64,000 bases of DNA, taken from the NCBI RefSeq assembly GCF_019195395.1, contig NZ_CP078067.1, forward strand, positions 1,255,783-1,319,782, in the 5' to 3' direction. The translations under genes were made by a program, and so were the position numbers. Positions within the stretch are counted from its first letter, which is position 1; each line of letters opens with the position of its first letter. Of the stretch, positions 43,854 to 52,676 are shown piece after piece. The stretch is from Kaistella faecalis. GTDB lineage: Bacteria > Bacteroidota > Bacteroidia > Flavobacteriales > Weeksellaceae. The notes below the pieces were generated by a model, which ran no database searches, was not told the origin of the DNA, and worked only from the letters and a program-made list of their open reading frames with translations.

Positions 43854-44600
43854 TTATTTATTCATAAGTCTTATATATTTTTCAATCGCCATCGTCATTG
43901 ATGGAGTTTCTTTGCTTGGCGCCATCACATCAACTCTTAAACCTGCATCTTTCGCAGCAAGTTCTGTCGTAGGTCCAAAAACGGCAATCTTAGTCTCTTT
44001 CTGTTCGAACTTATCGAAGTTTTTTGCTAAAGACCTGATTCCCTGTGGGCTGAAGAACACAAGCATATCATATTCATCAACATTGATGTCGCTCAGGTCG
44101 CTGCATACTGTTCTGTACATGGTTGCTCTGGTCCACTCAATAGGCGCGGAATCCAAAACTTTAACAATATCTGGACTTAAAACATCGGAAGCAGGCAGCA
44201 AATATTTTTCTGAAGGAAATTTCTTGAAAAGCGGAAGCAAATCTGCAAAGGTTTTCTCACCAAAAGAAATTTTTCTTTTTCTGTAAACAATGTGTTTCTG
44301 CAGGTAATTGGCAATCGCTTCAGACTGGCAGATATATCGCATAGAATCCGGCACTGCGAAACGCATTTCTTCCGCAAGTCGGAAATAATGATCCACTGCG
44401 TTTTTGCTTGTGAAAATAATTCCTGTGTATTGAGCAAGATCAATTTTTTGCGCTCTAAGCTCCTTAGCATCAACACCTTCAACATGAATAAACGGCCTGA
44501 AATCGATCTTTATTTTTTCTTTTTTAGCCATCTCTAGATAAGGAGAAGATTCATTGGGTGCAGGTTGAGACACCAGTATAGATTTAATTTTCATCATCAA
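43854..44600 (-). CDS. hemD: Uroporphyrinogen-III synthase
   Basis: A 248-residue HemD. The family diverges strongly in sequence, but ILVSQPAPNESSPYLEMA at the start, YTGIIFTSKNAVDHYF, the YLLPASDVLSPDIVKVLDS middle and DMLVFFSPQGIRSLAKNF plus FGPTTELAAKDAGLRV are all characteristic. It folds into two alpha/beta domains and closes hydroxymethylbilane to uroporphyrinogen III on the heme/siroheme path. It follows the DUF4271 gene by 4 bases, an arrangement common in Bacteroidota. No other heme gene is nearby. Confidence 0.9.
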   Translation of the reverse strand: MMMKIKSILVSQPAPNESSPYLEMAKKEKIKIDFRPFIHVEGVDAKELRAQKIDLAQYTGIIFTSKNAVDHYFRLAEEMRFAVPDSMRYICQSEAIANYLQKHIVYRKRKISFGEKTFADLLPLFKKFPSEKYLLPASDVLSPDIVKVLDSAPIEWTRATMYRTVCSDLSDINVDEYDMLVFFSPQGIRSLAKNFDKFEQKETKIAVFGPTTELAAKDAGLRVDVMAPSKETPSMTMAIEKYIRLMNK

Positions 44601-44604
44601 ATTA

Positions 44605-45246
44605 TTAAAAAAACAACAGTTTCAAAAGTACCAAAACAGGTACTATTTGGAGGGTGCAAATATACAAAAATTTATAATACCATTTCTCGGGCAGGATGTT
44701 GTTCCGGTGGAACATATAGAATAACAGTTTGAATAGGAAGGCAATAACGAACAATACGACGTAAATATCAAACATCACAAATCTGTCGAACAGATAAAAA
44801 TAATGCACCACGCAACCCATGATGACTAAAACCGACAGACAGAAATAAAACTTTGAGGCAGTAAAATAAAAAATATCCCATTTTTTAACAGCACCCGTTC
44901 CGGCAAAGAACAGATAGGTCAAAATATTTTTCACAAAGTAAAATCCTGAAATACTCAGAAATGTAAATCCAAATTTATTCAGTTCATAGCCTAAAATATG
45001 AATGTCAGATACTTTTTTTGGTACCACAGGTATACTCTGGGAAACAAATACCGAAGAAACAAGAGTATAAACAAGACTGATAATGATCCAACTCAGGAAG
45101 TTATTGGTGGAATCTGCATATTTTTCAAGCAGAAACTCCGTGACCGAAGAATCTCTCCTCAAAGAAAGAAGCATGAAGATATAGAGGAAAATGCAGCATA
45201 CAATAATGATGATTACCCAATCATTTTGCTGAACAATTCTGGTCAA
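44605..45246 (-). CDS. DUF4271 membrane protein, likely TTG start
   Basis: A 213-residue protein with about six membrane helices, of the Bacteroidota DUF4271 family that usually precedes hemD. An ATG frame begins at 45330 (241 residues), but a full TATTTTTG -7 element at 45262-45269 lies inside that extension, and the family normally begins shortly before TRIVQQNDWV; I therefore take the TTG codon at 45246 as start. The alternative ATG cannot be excluded. Function unknown; the fixed pairing with hemD hints at heme biosynthesis or membrane housekeeping, without proof. Confidence 0.72.
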   Translation of the reverse strand: MTRIVQQNDWVIIIIVCCIFLYIFMLLSLRRDSSVTEFLLEKYADSTNNFLSWIIISLVYTLVSSVFVSQSIPVVPKKVSDIHILGYELNKFGFTFLSISGFYFVKNILTYLFFAGTGAVKKWDIFYFTASKFYFCLSVLVIMGCVVHYFYLFDRFVMFDIYVVLFVIAFLFKLLFYMFHRNNILPEKWYYKFLYICTLQIVPVLVLLKLLFF

Positions 45247-45261
45247 TTTGTATTTTTTTTG

Positions 45262-45269
45262 CAAAAATA
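45262..45269 (-). promoter_or_regulatory. -7 element for the DUF4271-hemD operon
   Basis: CAAAAATA reads TATTTTTG on the minus strand; a TTG lies 18 bases further upstream (45288-45290). It is 15 bases before the TTG start codon. Confidence 0.5.
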
Positions 45270-45362
45270 AGCATATTAAAGCAAAGTCAAGCGGCGATTT
45301 CGCGGTAATTATATCAGAAGTATTACTCAAAATAACATCAAAAAATTAATGCGGGAAAAGTT

Positions 45363-45370
45363 TATCTTTG
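45363..45370 (+). promoter_or_regulatory. -7 element for the GT2-DUF4296-tgt-LptF/G operon
   Basis: TATCTTTG, full consensus match, ends 16 bases before the ATG at 45387. Confidence 0.55.
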
Positions 45371-45386
45371 CAAATTAATCTGCAGG

Positions 45387-46103
45387 ATGAAGAAACTCGT
45401 CATTATCCCGACTTACAACGAAAAAGAGAATATAGAAAATATCATTTCCGCAGTCTTCGGGCTGAAGGAGGATTTTCATGTTCTTATTGTGGATGATTCT
45501 TCACCCGACGGTACAGCCGAAATCGTAAAGAATCTTCAGAAATTTCACCCTCATGCACTTCATTTAAGTGTCCGGAAGACAAAAGACGGACTGGGAAAAG
45601 CTTACATCCATGGTTTTAAGTGGGCGCTTCAGAATAATTACGACTACATTTTTGAAATGGATGCTGATTTCTCGCACAACCCGAAAGATCTCAACCGACT
45701 TTACAAGGCGTGCCTAAAAAACGACATGAGCATCGGTTCCAGATATTCTAAAGGGGTAAACGTAGTGAATTGGCCTATGGGGCGTGTTCTGCTCTCTTAC
45801 TTTGCGTCTAAATATGTACGGTTTATTTTAGGAATTCCGGTTCACGACACTACTGCCGGTTTCGTGTGTTTTTCAAGAAAAGTACTTGAAGAAATCGGTT
45901 TAGACGATATTAAGCTGAAAGGTTACGGATTTCAGATCGAGATGAAATTCCGTGCATTTAAAAAAGGTTTCAGAATTGTTGAAGTTCCCATCATTTTCAC
46001 GAACAGAGAACTGGGCGAAAGTAAAATGAACGGCGGCATTATTCACGAAGCCGTTTTCGGCGTTTTAAACCTGAAATGGAAATCAATCATCGGGAAATTA
46101 TGA
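45387..46103 (+). CDS. Polyprenol monophosphomannose synthase-like GT2 glycosyltransferase
   Basis: A 238-residue soluble GT-A glycosyltransferase. It begins with VIIPTYNEKENIENII and LIVDDSSPDGT, has the metal-binding D92-x-D94 in FEMDADFSHNP, and the acceptor-side RYSKGVNVVNWP and TAGFVCFSRK motifs that mark dolichol-phosphate mannose synthases. It should move a sugar, probably mannose, from a nucleotide donor to a polyprenyl phosphate on the cytosolic face, feeding envelope or protein glycosylation. First gene of a four-gene operon; its stop overlaps the next ATG (ATGA at 46100-46103). Confidence 0.92.
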   Translation: MKKLVIIPTYNEKENIENIISAVFGLKEDFHVLIVDDSSPDGTAEIVKNLQKFHPHALHLSVRKTKDGLGKAYIHGFKWALQNNYDYIFEMDADFSHNPKDLNRLYKACLKNDMSIGSRYSKGVNVVNWPMGRVLLSYFASKYVRFILGIPVHDTTAGFVCFSRKVLEEIGLDDIKLKGYGFQIEMKFRAFKKGFRIVEVPIIFTNRELGESKMNGGIIHEAVFGVLNLKWKSIIGKL

Positions 46104-46468
46104 AAAAACTGTGGTTACTCTTTTTTTCGTTTTTGATGATGGCCTGTTCCGAACTGATCGATCCGCCAAAGAAACTTATCTCAAAAGATGATATGTCCGA
46201 GATTATTGCAGATTTTGCACTGAATGACCAGTTCAATAATTTTCTGCCGCAATCTGATCTCGAAAATGCAACACGGCTTGTTCTGAAGAATAAAAAGGTA
46301 AAAGCCAAGGATTTTACCGAGAGTTATAAATATTATATCGCTACAGGAGATTTGGAAGATATTCTGAATAACGCACAAAAAATTATCGTCGCAAAAGATC
46401 CTTCGGCAAAAGATTATATTGATAAAAAATTAAAAGAAAACCAGAACGTACCTGCGTTTGCAAGATAA
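46100..46468 (+). CDS. DUF4296 lipoprotein
   Basis: A 122-residue lipoprotein starting at MKKLWLLFFSF with lipobox MMAC. The KLISKDDMSEIIADFALNDQF segment is the DUF4296 signature; the rest is helical and charged (DFTESYKYYIATGDLEDILNNAQ). These small Bacteroidota lipoproteins have no known function. The start at 46100 overlaps the glycosyltransferase stop as ATGA; the longer frame from 46076 would break the signal peptide. It is followed by tgt after 4 bases, a linkage often kept in Flavobacteriia. Confidence 0.82.
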   Translation: MKKLWLLFFSFLMMACSELIDPPKKLISKDDMSEIIADFALNDQFNNFLPQSDLENATRLVLKNKKVKAKDFTESYKYYIATGDLEDILNNAQKIIVAKDPSAKDYIDKKLKENQNVPAFAR

Positions 46469-46472
46469 AATT

Positions 46473-47606
46473 ATGTCCTTATTTTTCGAAATCAACAACA
46501 CCACTACCGGTAAAGCACGTGCCGGAACAATAACTACAGACCACGGAACCATACAGACCCCGATTTTTATGCCGGTAGGAACAGTGGCTTCCGTAAAAAC
46601 AGTTCATCAGCGCGAACTGCGCGATGACATAAAAGCCCAGATCATCCTGGGAAACACGTATCACCTTAATTTACGCCCGAAAACGGATATCATGCAGGCC
46701 GCCGGTGGTTTACATAAATTCATGAACTGGGAGCTGCCGATTCTTACAGATTCTGGCGGATATCAGGTATTTTCGCTGTCTAAGTCAAGAAAACTTACTG
46801 AAGAAGGAGTAAAATTCAAATCACATATCGACGGTAGCGCACACTTTATTTCGCCGGAAAAATCAATGGAAATCCAGCGGCAGATCGGGGCGGATATTTT
46901 CATGGCGTTTGATGAATGCACACCTTACCCGTGCGAATACAACTTAGCCAAAGATTCAATGGAGATGACGCACCGCTGGCTGAAAAGATGTATTAACTGG
47001 ACAGAAGAAAACCCTGAAATCTACGGTCACAGACAAAGACTTTTCCCTATTGTGCAGGGTTCTACCTATTCCGATTTACGAAAAGCTTCCGCAGAATTCA
47101 TTTCGGAACAGAATGCCGAAGGAAACGCAATTGGTGGACTTTCTGTGGGTGAACCTGAAGAGGAAATGTACCGCATTACTGATGAAGTGACTGATGTTTT
47201 GCCAAAAGACAAACCACGCTATCTGATGGGCGTAGGAACACCGTGGAATATTCTGGAATCTATTGGACTCGGAATTGATATGATGGATTGTGTAATGCCG
47301 ACCCGAAATGCAAGAAACGCCATGCTCTTCACCTGGAAAGGCGTGATGAACATGAAAAACGAAAAATGGAAAGACGATTTTTCACCTTTGGATGAATTTG
47401 GAACGAGTTATGTTGATTCCGCTTACTCCAAAGCATATGTGCGTCATTTATTTGTGGCAAAAGAATATCTTTCAAAACAAATTGCGTCGGTTCATAATCT
47501 GGCATTTTACTTAGATTTGGTAAGAGTTGCACGTGAACATATCATCGCCGGAGATTTTTACGAATGGAAAAATTCTGTGATTCCGATCTTGAAACAGCGA
47601 CTTTAA
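46473..47606 (+). CDS. tgt: tRNA-guanine transglycosylase, without zinc cysteines
   Basis: A 377-residue TIM-barrel enzyme that swaps guanine-34 of GUN-anticodon tRNAs for preQ1 on the way to queuosine. Substrate-binding D93 lies in DSGGYQVFSL, the nucleophile D272 in MDCVMPTRNARN, and GGLSVGEP is intact. The C-terminal zinc site is not: the three cysteines of the bacterial CxCxxC motif are replaced by G310, S312 and D315 (FGTSYVDS), while H341 (VHNL) is kept at the exact spacing. The enzyme probably folds without zinc. Start ATG at 46473 fits the family N-terminus. Confidence 0.93.
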   Translation: MSLFFEINNTTTGKARAGTITTDHGTIQTPIFMPVGTVASVKTVHQRELRDDIKAQIILGNTYHLNLRPKTDIMQAAGGLHKFMNWELPILTDSGGYQVFSLSKSRKLTEEGVKFKSHIDGSAHFISPEKSMEIQRQIGADIFMAFDECTPYPCEYNLAKDSMEMTHRWLKRCINWTEENPEIYGHRQRLFPIVQGSTYSDLRKASAEFISEQNAEGNAIGGLSVGEPEEEMYRITDEVTDVLPKDKPRYLMGVGTPWNILESIGLGIDMMDCVMPTRNARNAMLFTWKGVMNMKNEKWKDDFSPLDEFGTSYVDSAYSKAYVRHLFVAKEYLSKQIASVHNLAFYLDLVRVAREHIIAGDFYEWKNSVIPILKQRL

Positions 47607-47622
47607 AAAAACGGTTAACTTC

Positions 47623-48717
47623 ATGAAAATCATCGATCTGTATATCATCAAAAAATACCTCGGGACTTTTGGGTTCATGTTGGGGCTTTTGACGATTATT
47701 GTACTCATCATCGATGTCCAGGCGAAAGCACCCCGAATTGAATCAAACGGATTTACGGTCGGGGAATTCCTGGTAGATTTTTACCCTTACTGGATTATCA
47801 ACCTCGTGATTACCTTTATGTCAATTCTGGTATTTATTTCGGTGATTTTCTTCACTTCGCGAATTGCCAACAATACAGAAATTGTAGCAATCATCAGTTC
47901 AGGAGCAAGTTTTCACCGTTTTGCGAGGCCTTATTTAATAACATCCGGTTTCATTGCCGTCATTGCACTTTTAATAAACCATTTCGTTCTTCCGCTTGCG
48001 AACATCAAGAAAAATGAACTGGAACCCTACACTTATAACGCTAAAAGCAGAGAAGAATTCACTGGAAATGCTGAGATTTCAACCCAACTTTCCAAAACTG
48101 AATACATTTTCATTAAAAGCTACAACAAAAAGGAAAAACGTGGCTCAGGTTTCGTTTACCAGAAACTGGATAAAAACAGAAAATTAATTTATCAGTTAAT
48201 CGCAAATGAATTTTATTGGGTAAAGGAGAAAAAACACTTTATTCTCACGAGTTACCTGGAAAAGACAATCAACAGCGACCAAACAGAAAAATTAGGAAAC
48301 GGAGATTCCATGACTAAAAGTTTTGGTCATCCCCCTGAAGAACTTTTTCCCGATGTGCTTCTCGGCCAGAACAAAACCACGCCTGAACTCATTAAATTCA
48401 TTGACCGGGAGAAAGAGAAAGGAAATGCCAATCTCAACAGCTATCTCAATGAACTTTACCAGCGTACTTCGATGCCGCTTTCTGTCATTATTCTGACTTT
48501 TCTTGGGCTATCACTATCCTCACAGAAAAAACGTGGCGGCCTTGGTGTAAACCTTGCCATCGGTATTGCCTTGGCATTTGTTTTTGTTTTTTCGTTCGAA
48601 GTTTTGAAAGTGGTTTCGGAAAACAAAACCCTAACTCCGCTTCTTGCGATGTGGCTGCCGAACCTGGTATTCGGTCCCGTAGCGCTATACCTCTATTTTA
48701 AAAGAGCGAATCAGTAA
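47623..48717 (+). CDS. LptF/LptG-family permease (LPS export)
   Basis: A 364-residue YjgP/YjgQ protein: three helices at the N-terminus (IDLYIIKKYLGTFGFMLGLL onward), a periplasmic jellyroll-like domain (about residues 130-250), and three helices at the C-terminus including TSMPLSVIILTFLGLSLSS. It should be one of the two transmembrane partners of LptB that pull lipopolysaccharide out of the inner membrane. F and G cannot be told apart safely. Last gene of the operon; its end overlaps convergent birA by 7 bases, leaving no room for a terminator. Confidence 0.9.
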   Translation: MKIIDLYIIKKYLGTFGFMLGLLTIIVLIIDVQAKAPRIESNGFTVGEFLVDFYPYWIINLVITFMSILVFISVIFFTSRIANNTEIVAIISSGASFHRFARPYLITSGFIAVIALLINHFVLPLANIKKNELEPYTYNAKSREEFTGNAEISTQLSKTEYIFIKSYNKKEKRGSGFVYQKLDKNRKLIYQLIANEFYWVKEKKHFILTSYLEKTINSDQTEKLGNGDSMTKSFGHPPEELFPDVLLGQNKTTPELIKFIDREKEKGNANLNSYLNELYQRTSMPLSVIILTFLGLSLSSQKKRGGLGVNLAIGIALAFVFVFSFEVLKVVSENKTLTPLLAMWLPNLVFGPVALYLYFKRANQ

Positions 48718-49427
48718 AGAAGTTCAATTTCTTTATTATAGAACTTTTTCAACCCATCATTTTGCAGATCGATCCACAAATAGCCGTTTTCATCTACTGT
48801 TTTTATAATGCCATTTTGTCTTAAGCCATTAAGTTCAAAAACAGAGACCCTATCTTTTCTGAATAGTTTTTGATTGATACGGCCGAATAGCTCTTCATTT
48901 GAAATTGGCTTTTTAAAATGCTCTGTTAAATATCCGAAAAGCAGATGAGCAACTTCATCTGGATTTAATCGTAAGCCAGTCTGGGTAAGGATTGACCCGG
49001 CTTTCGGCAATTGCTCAAAATCTTCCTGAATGATATTCAGGCCAATTCCGATGATAAAATATGGCGTTCCGGAAACGCTTTTTTTCTCTGTAAGAATTCC
49101 CGAAACCTTTTTATTATTGATGATAATGTCATTCGGCCACTTAACATTAACGTACGTTTTTGTCATATTGGCAAGAAAATCAGCCATCAAAAGGGCGGTA
49201 CGGAAATTGAATAAATGAAGGTGTGTTGCATATTGCTCTGCAGAAAGCGCAATGGTGAAAGCTAAATTAAGATTTTCGTTGCATTGCCACGAATTCCCAT
49301 ACTGGCCTTTTCCGTGCGTTTGATTGAAAGTATAAACCGCCTGAGTTTTTTCTTTTGAAGCATCAAGAAAGTTTAGGATTTCATCGTTGGTGGAGTTGCA
49401 TTCTTTTAAGAAAATTAAGGCAGGCAT
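48711..49427 (-). CDS. birA: Biotin--[acetyl-CoA-carboxylase] ligase (catalytic domain only)
   Basis: A 238-residue biotin protein ligase. ATP/biotin-binding signs are the loop HGKGQYGNSWQ, KWPNDIIINNKKVSGIL and FIIGIGLNI. The DNA-binding winged helix of E. coli BirA is absent, so it is a mono-functional ligase that biotinylates carrier proteins but does not repress transcription. A small C-terminal SH3-like domain (RVSVFELNGLRQNGIIKTV) completes it. Divergent from rsfS; tail overlap with the LptF/G gene. Confidence 0.92.
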   Translation of the reverse strand: MPALIFLKECNSTNDEILNFLDASKEKTQAVYTFNQTHGKGQYGNSWQCNENLNLAFTIALSAEQYATHLHLFNFRTALLMADFLANMTKTYVNVKWPNDIIINNKKVSGILTEKKSVSGTPYFIIGIGLNIIQEDFEQLPKAGSILTQTGLRLNPDEVAHLLFGYLTEHFKKPISNEELFGRINQKLFRKDRVSVFELNGLRQNGIIKTVDENGYLWIDLQNDGLKKFYNKEIELLY

Positions 49428-49487
49428 TTATGAAAACTTTAAGAGTTAGAACGGGGTAAAGGTGACCCAAATTAAATAAAAAAACAA

Positions 49488-49495
49488 TAAATTTG
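49488..49495 (+). promoter_or_regulatory. -7 element for rsfS-ftsH
   Basis: TAAATTTG, full consensus match, ends 20 bases before the rsfS ATG. Confidence 0.55.
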
Positions 49496-49515
49496 CAGAT
49501 TATACAAAAATTTTA

Positions 49516-49878
49516 ATGAATATAATTACAGAAAAACAGTTGCTTACCGACAAAATCGTAGAAGCAATACAAGATACAAAGGGCGAGGACATTATGGTTT
49601 TTGACCTTTCAACCATCGAAAATTCAGTTGCGCAAACTTTTATTATCTGCACCGGAAACTCTAATACGCAGGTTTCTGCAATCTCGGGAAATATTCAGAA
49701 GAAGGTAAGAAATGAACTTCAGGACAGGCCTTGGCATGTGGAAGGAACAGAAAATTCGCTTTGGGTTCTGCTTGACTACGTTTCCGTTGTGGTTCACGTT
49801 TTCCAGAGAGAAACCAGAGAATACTATGATATCGAAGAGCTTTGGGGCGATGCGAAAATCACCAAAATAGAAAATTAA
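49516..49878 (+). CDS. rsfS: Ribosomal silencing factor RsfS
   Basis: A 120-residue Iojap/RsfS protein. Residues 8-110 form the fold with KIVEAIQDTKGEDIMVFDLS at the start, then FIICTGNSNTQVSAISGNI and the strongly conserved WHVEGTENSLWVLLDYVSVVVHVF, and YYDIEELWGDAK at the end. It binds ribosomal protein L14 (uL14) and keeps 30S and 50S subunits apart in poor growth conditions. First gene of a cluster kept in Bacteroidota; ftsH follows 39 bases later. Confidence 0.95.
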   Translation: MNIITEKQLLTDKIVEAIQDTKGEDIMVFDLSTIENSVAQTFIICTGNSNTQVSAISGNIQKKVRNELQDRPWHVEGTENSLWVLLDYVSVVVHVFQRETREYYDIEELWGDAKITKIEN

Positions 49879-49917
49879 TTTATACTTTGACGGAATACCA
49901 TTTTCGTCAAAATTTTT

Positions 49918-51924
49918 ATGAAAAAAGATATGAATAAAAATAAAGGATTTAACTGGTTTTTTCCGATTGTAATTACTGCGGTGCTGCTCATTTTCTTTAC
50001 GAATATGAACAGCGACTCCAATTCAAACGCTTTGGATGAAGAGGGATTCTATCAGTTATTACAGCAGGGGAAAATTCAGAATGTTTTAATTTATAAAGAC
50101 ACGGAAAAAGCAGACGTCTTCCTGACGAAAGCTGCTAAAACAGAATTGGCAAACAAGCAGGTGTCGAAGGAAAAAAGTCCGTTTTCGGCTTTTGACTTCG
50201 CTCCACAGCCAGATTACAGCTTAAGTTTCGGTGATTTACAGCTCTTCCTCGAAAAATTCGATAAAATTAAACAGGATAATCCTGCACTGGCGACTAAAAA
50301 AGACTATGGAATCGGAAAAAACCCAATGACAGAACTGCTTTTCACAGCATTATTTTGGATTGGAATCATGGCCTTATTCTATTTCGTAATCTTCCGCAAA
50401 ATGATGGGCGGAGGCGGCGGCGGCGGAGGCGGCCAAATCTTTTCCATCGGAAAATCCAAAGCAAAGCTCTTTGACGAAAAAGATAAAATTCAGGTTTCAT
50501 TTAAAGATGTAGCAGGTCTTGAAGGTGCTAAAGAGGAAGTTCAGGAAGTTGTAGACTTTTTGAAGAACTCAGACAAATACACTAAGTTAGGCGGTAAAAT
50601 TCCAAAAGGCGTATTATTGGTCGGCCCTCCGGGAACCGGTAAAACCTTATTGGCAAAAGCTGTCGCAGGTGAAGCCAAAGTTCCGTTCTTCTCTCTCTCA
50701 GGATCAGACTTTGTGGAAATGTTTGTTGGAGTTGGTGCATCCAGAGTTCGTGACTTATTCGCACAGGCAAAAGCAAAATCTCCGGCAATTATTTTTATCG
50801 ATGAAATTGATGCGATTGGTAGAGCAAGAGGAAAAGGAAATTTCACAGGCGGCAACGACGAACGCGAAAACACACTGAATCAGCTTCTTACAGAAATGGA
50901 CGGTTTTGGTACCGACACCAACGTAATCATTATGGCTGCGACCAACAGAGCTGACATCCTTGATAAAGCTTTGATGAGAGCCGGCCGATTCGACCGATCC
51001 ATTTATGTAGACTTACCCGAACTTCACGAACGTAGAGAAATCTTCGATGTTCACCTGGCAAAAATTAAACTTGAGCCGAATATCGACCGGGATTTCCTGG
51101 CAAAACAGACTCCTGGATTCAGCGGTGCTGATATTGCGAACCTTTGTAACGAAGCAGCCTTAATTGCAGCAAGAAATGATCACGAAACCGTTACCAAACA
51201 GGATTTCCTAGATGCAATCGATAGAATCATCGGCGGACTCGAAAAGAAAAACAAAGCAATTAAACCTTCAGAAAAACGCAGAGTTGCTTACCATGAGGCG
51301 GGTCACGCGACCATTTCATGGCTGGTAGAACACGCCGCTCCACTTCTTAAAGTTACCATTGTCCCAAGAGGAAGATCTCTAGGAGCCGCATGGTATCTTC
51401 CGGAAGAAAGACAGTTGACTACGACTGAACAGATGCACGATGAACTTTGTGCTACATTAGGAGGAAGAGCTGCGGAACAGGCTGTTTTCGGCAATATTTC
51501 CACGGGCGCACTTTCTGACCTGGAGAGAGTTACTAAGCAGGCTCAGGCCATGGTTACCATTTATGGTCTTAACGAAAAAGTTGGGAATATTTCCTACTAC
51601 GACAGTTCAGGCCAGTCTGAATACAATTTCGGTAAACCTTATTCAGAGCAGACTGCGAAAATGATTGATGAAGAAATCTCTAAAATTATTGAAACGCAAT
51701 ATCAACGGGCTTTAACGATATTAACCGAAAACAGGGATAAATTGGACGCATTGGCTGCTAAATTGCTTGAAAAAGAAGTTATTTTCCGGGAAGATTTAGA
51801 GGAAGTTTTCGGTCAGCGAGCATGGGATCCAGAGTTAACCGAACACCCGGTCTCAACTACCCATTCAACAGAAAGTGAAACTCCTGAAACTGTTCAGGCA
51901 CCCGAATCTAATACTCAACTATAA
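49918..51924 (+). CDS. ftsH: ATP-dependent zinc metalloprotease FtsH
   Basis: A 668-residue membrane AAA+ protease. Two membrane helices (about 13-31 and 139-157) bracket a periplasmic domain; a run of nine glycines (164-172) links to the AAA module with Walker A GPPGTGKT (236-243), Walker B IIFIDEID and the SRH region [19 protein letters not shown]. The protease has H459-E460-x-x-H463 (HEAGH). It degrades damaged membrane and regulatory proteins as a hexamer. The tail is threonine/serine/proline-rich and unconserved. Ends in a long terminator hairpin. Confidence 0.96.
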   Translation: MKKDMNKNKGFNWFFPIVITAVLLIFFTNMNSDSNSNALDEEGFYQLLQQGKIQNVLIYKDTEKADVFLTKAAKTELANKQVSKEKSPFSAFDFAPQPDYSLSFGDLQLFLEKFDKIKQDNPALATKKDYGIGKNPMTELLFTALFWIGIMALFYFVIFRKMMGGGGGGGGGQIFSIGKSKAKLFDEKDKIQVSFKDVAGLEGAKEEVQEVVDFLKNSDKYTKLGGKIPKGVLLVGPPGTGKTLLAKAVAGEAKVPFFSLSGSDFVEMFVGVGASRVRDLFAQAKAKSPAIIFIDEIDAIGRARGKGNFTGGNDERENTLNQLLTEMDGFGTDTNVIIMAATNRADILDKALMRAGRFDRSIYVDLPELHERREIFDVHLAKIKLEPNIDRDFLAKQTPGFSGADIANLCNEAALIAARNDHETVTKQDFLDAIDRIIGGLEKKNKAIKPSEKRRVAYHEAGHATISWLVEHAAPLLKVTIVPRGRSLGAAWYLPEERQLTTTEQMHDELCATLGGRAAEQAVFGNISTGALSDLERVTKQAQAMVTIYGLNEKVGNISYYDSSGQSEYNFGKPYSEQTAKMIDEEISKIIETQYQRALTILTENRDKLDALAAKLLEKEVIFREDLEEVFGQRAWDPELTEHPVSTTHSTESETPETVQAPESNTQL

Positions 51925-51972
51925 AAAAAATCCTGATAATTGCCTTCTTAGGTGTATTATCAGGATTTTTTT
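51923..51972 (+). terminator. Terminator after ftsH
   Basis: AAATCCTGATAAT pairs with ATTATCAGGATTT over 13 bases (outer A/T runs extend it), loop of about 15 bases, T tract. Confidence 0.85.
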
Positions 51973-52002
51973 ATTAAATTTATTCCCTGAACAAATATTT
52001 TC

Positions 52003-52010
52003 TATTTTTG
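52003..52010 (+). promoter_or_regulatory. -7 element for LUD-cdsA-psd
   Basis: TATTTTTG, full consensus match, 27 bases before the TTG start at 52038. Confidence 0.5.
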
Positions 52011-52037
52011 TTTTAACATTTGCATAACCAATAGAAA

Positions 52038-52619
52038 TTGAGCCTTTTCAAAAAAATTGTCGGAAAAATTCTAAATCAACCTGAGGACGATGAAAATCAG
52101 GATTTGATTAAACTTGGAGATCAGTTGAAAAACGCTGACCTCGATTACAAGTTTGCACAGCTTTTTACCCACTCCGGCGGATTTTTTAATTATTGTGCTG
52201 ATGAGGCTGAAGCCCTGCAGACACTCAATCACATCATCAAGATCGAAGACATTAAATCAGTATTTTGCTGGGATTATGATTTGAAAAACTTTCTCGATGT
52301 GGTAAAGGTTCCTTACACTACAGAATTGGAACTTTTCAACGACTGTGCATTTATTACCTGCGAATATTTAATTGCTTACGACGGCAGAATTATGCTCTCG
52401 CATAATAATATCCTGCATTATCATTCTTCCAGACTTCCGCAGAAGATTATTGTAATGGCGAATGTATCACAGATTGTCACTAATCTGAACGATGCTATGG
52501 GTAAGATAAAACGCAACGGCAATATTCGCAATCTAACCTCGATCAGCGGCGGAAATTCAAAATTAGACACCCCGAACAAGGACAATACAAAACTTTTCTT
52601 ACTTTTGCTCGAAGATTAA
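52038..52619 (+). CDS. LUD-domain protein (LutC/YkgG family), TTG start
   Basis: A 193-residue protein. The LUD fold covers about residues 60-193: SVFCWDYDLKNFLDVV, NDCAFITCEYLIAYDGRIML and RLPQKIIVMANVSQIVTNLNDAM resemble the LutC/YkgG domain. LutC helps the iron-sulfur lactate-oxidising complex LutABC, but no lutA/lutB is here; between ftsH and cdsA this gene is a usual Bacteroidota neighbour, so the role may differ. No ATG fits; the start is TTG at 52038, following a -7 element. Confidence 0.83.
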   Translation: MSLFKKIVGKILNQPEDDENQDLIKLGDQLKNADLDYKFAQLFTHSGGFFNYCADEAEALQTLNHIIKIEDIKSVFCWDYDLKNFLDVVKVPYTTELELFNDCAFITCEYLIAYDGRIMLSHNNILHYHSSRLPQKIIVMANVSQIVTNLNDAMGKIKRNGNIRNLTSISGGNSKLDTPNKDNTKLFLLLLED

Positions 52620-52676
52620 TTTCTTTGAGTTTTTTAATTTCAAAGTTTAGTCTTCTTAACTCATAATCACTCAATC

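Noticed and set aside
50401-50440. GGC/GGA triplet repeat as a possible variable tract
   Set aside because: It encodes the glycine linker of FtsH and its codons vary (GGC/GGA), so slippage-driven phase change is unlikely and would inactivate an important gene.
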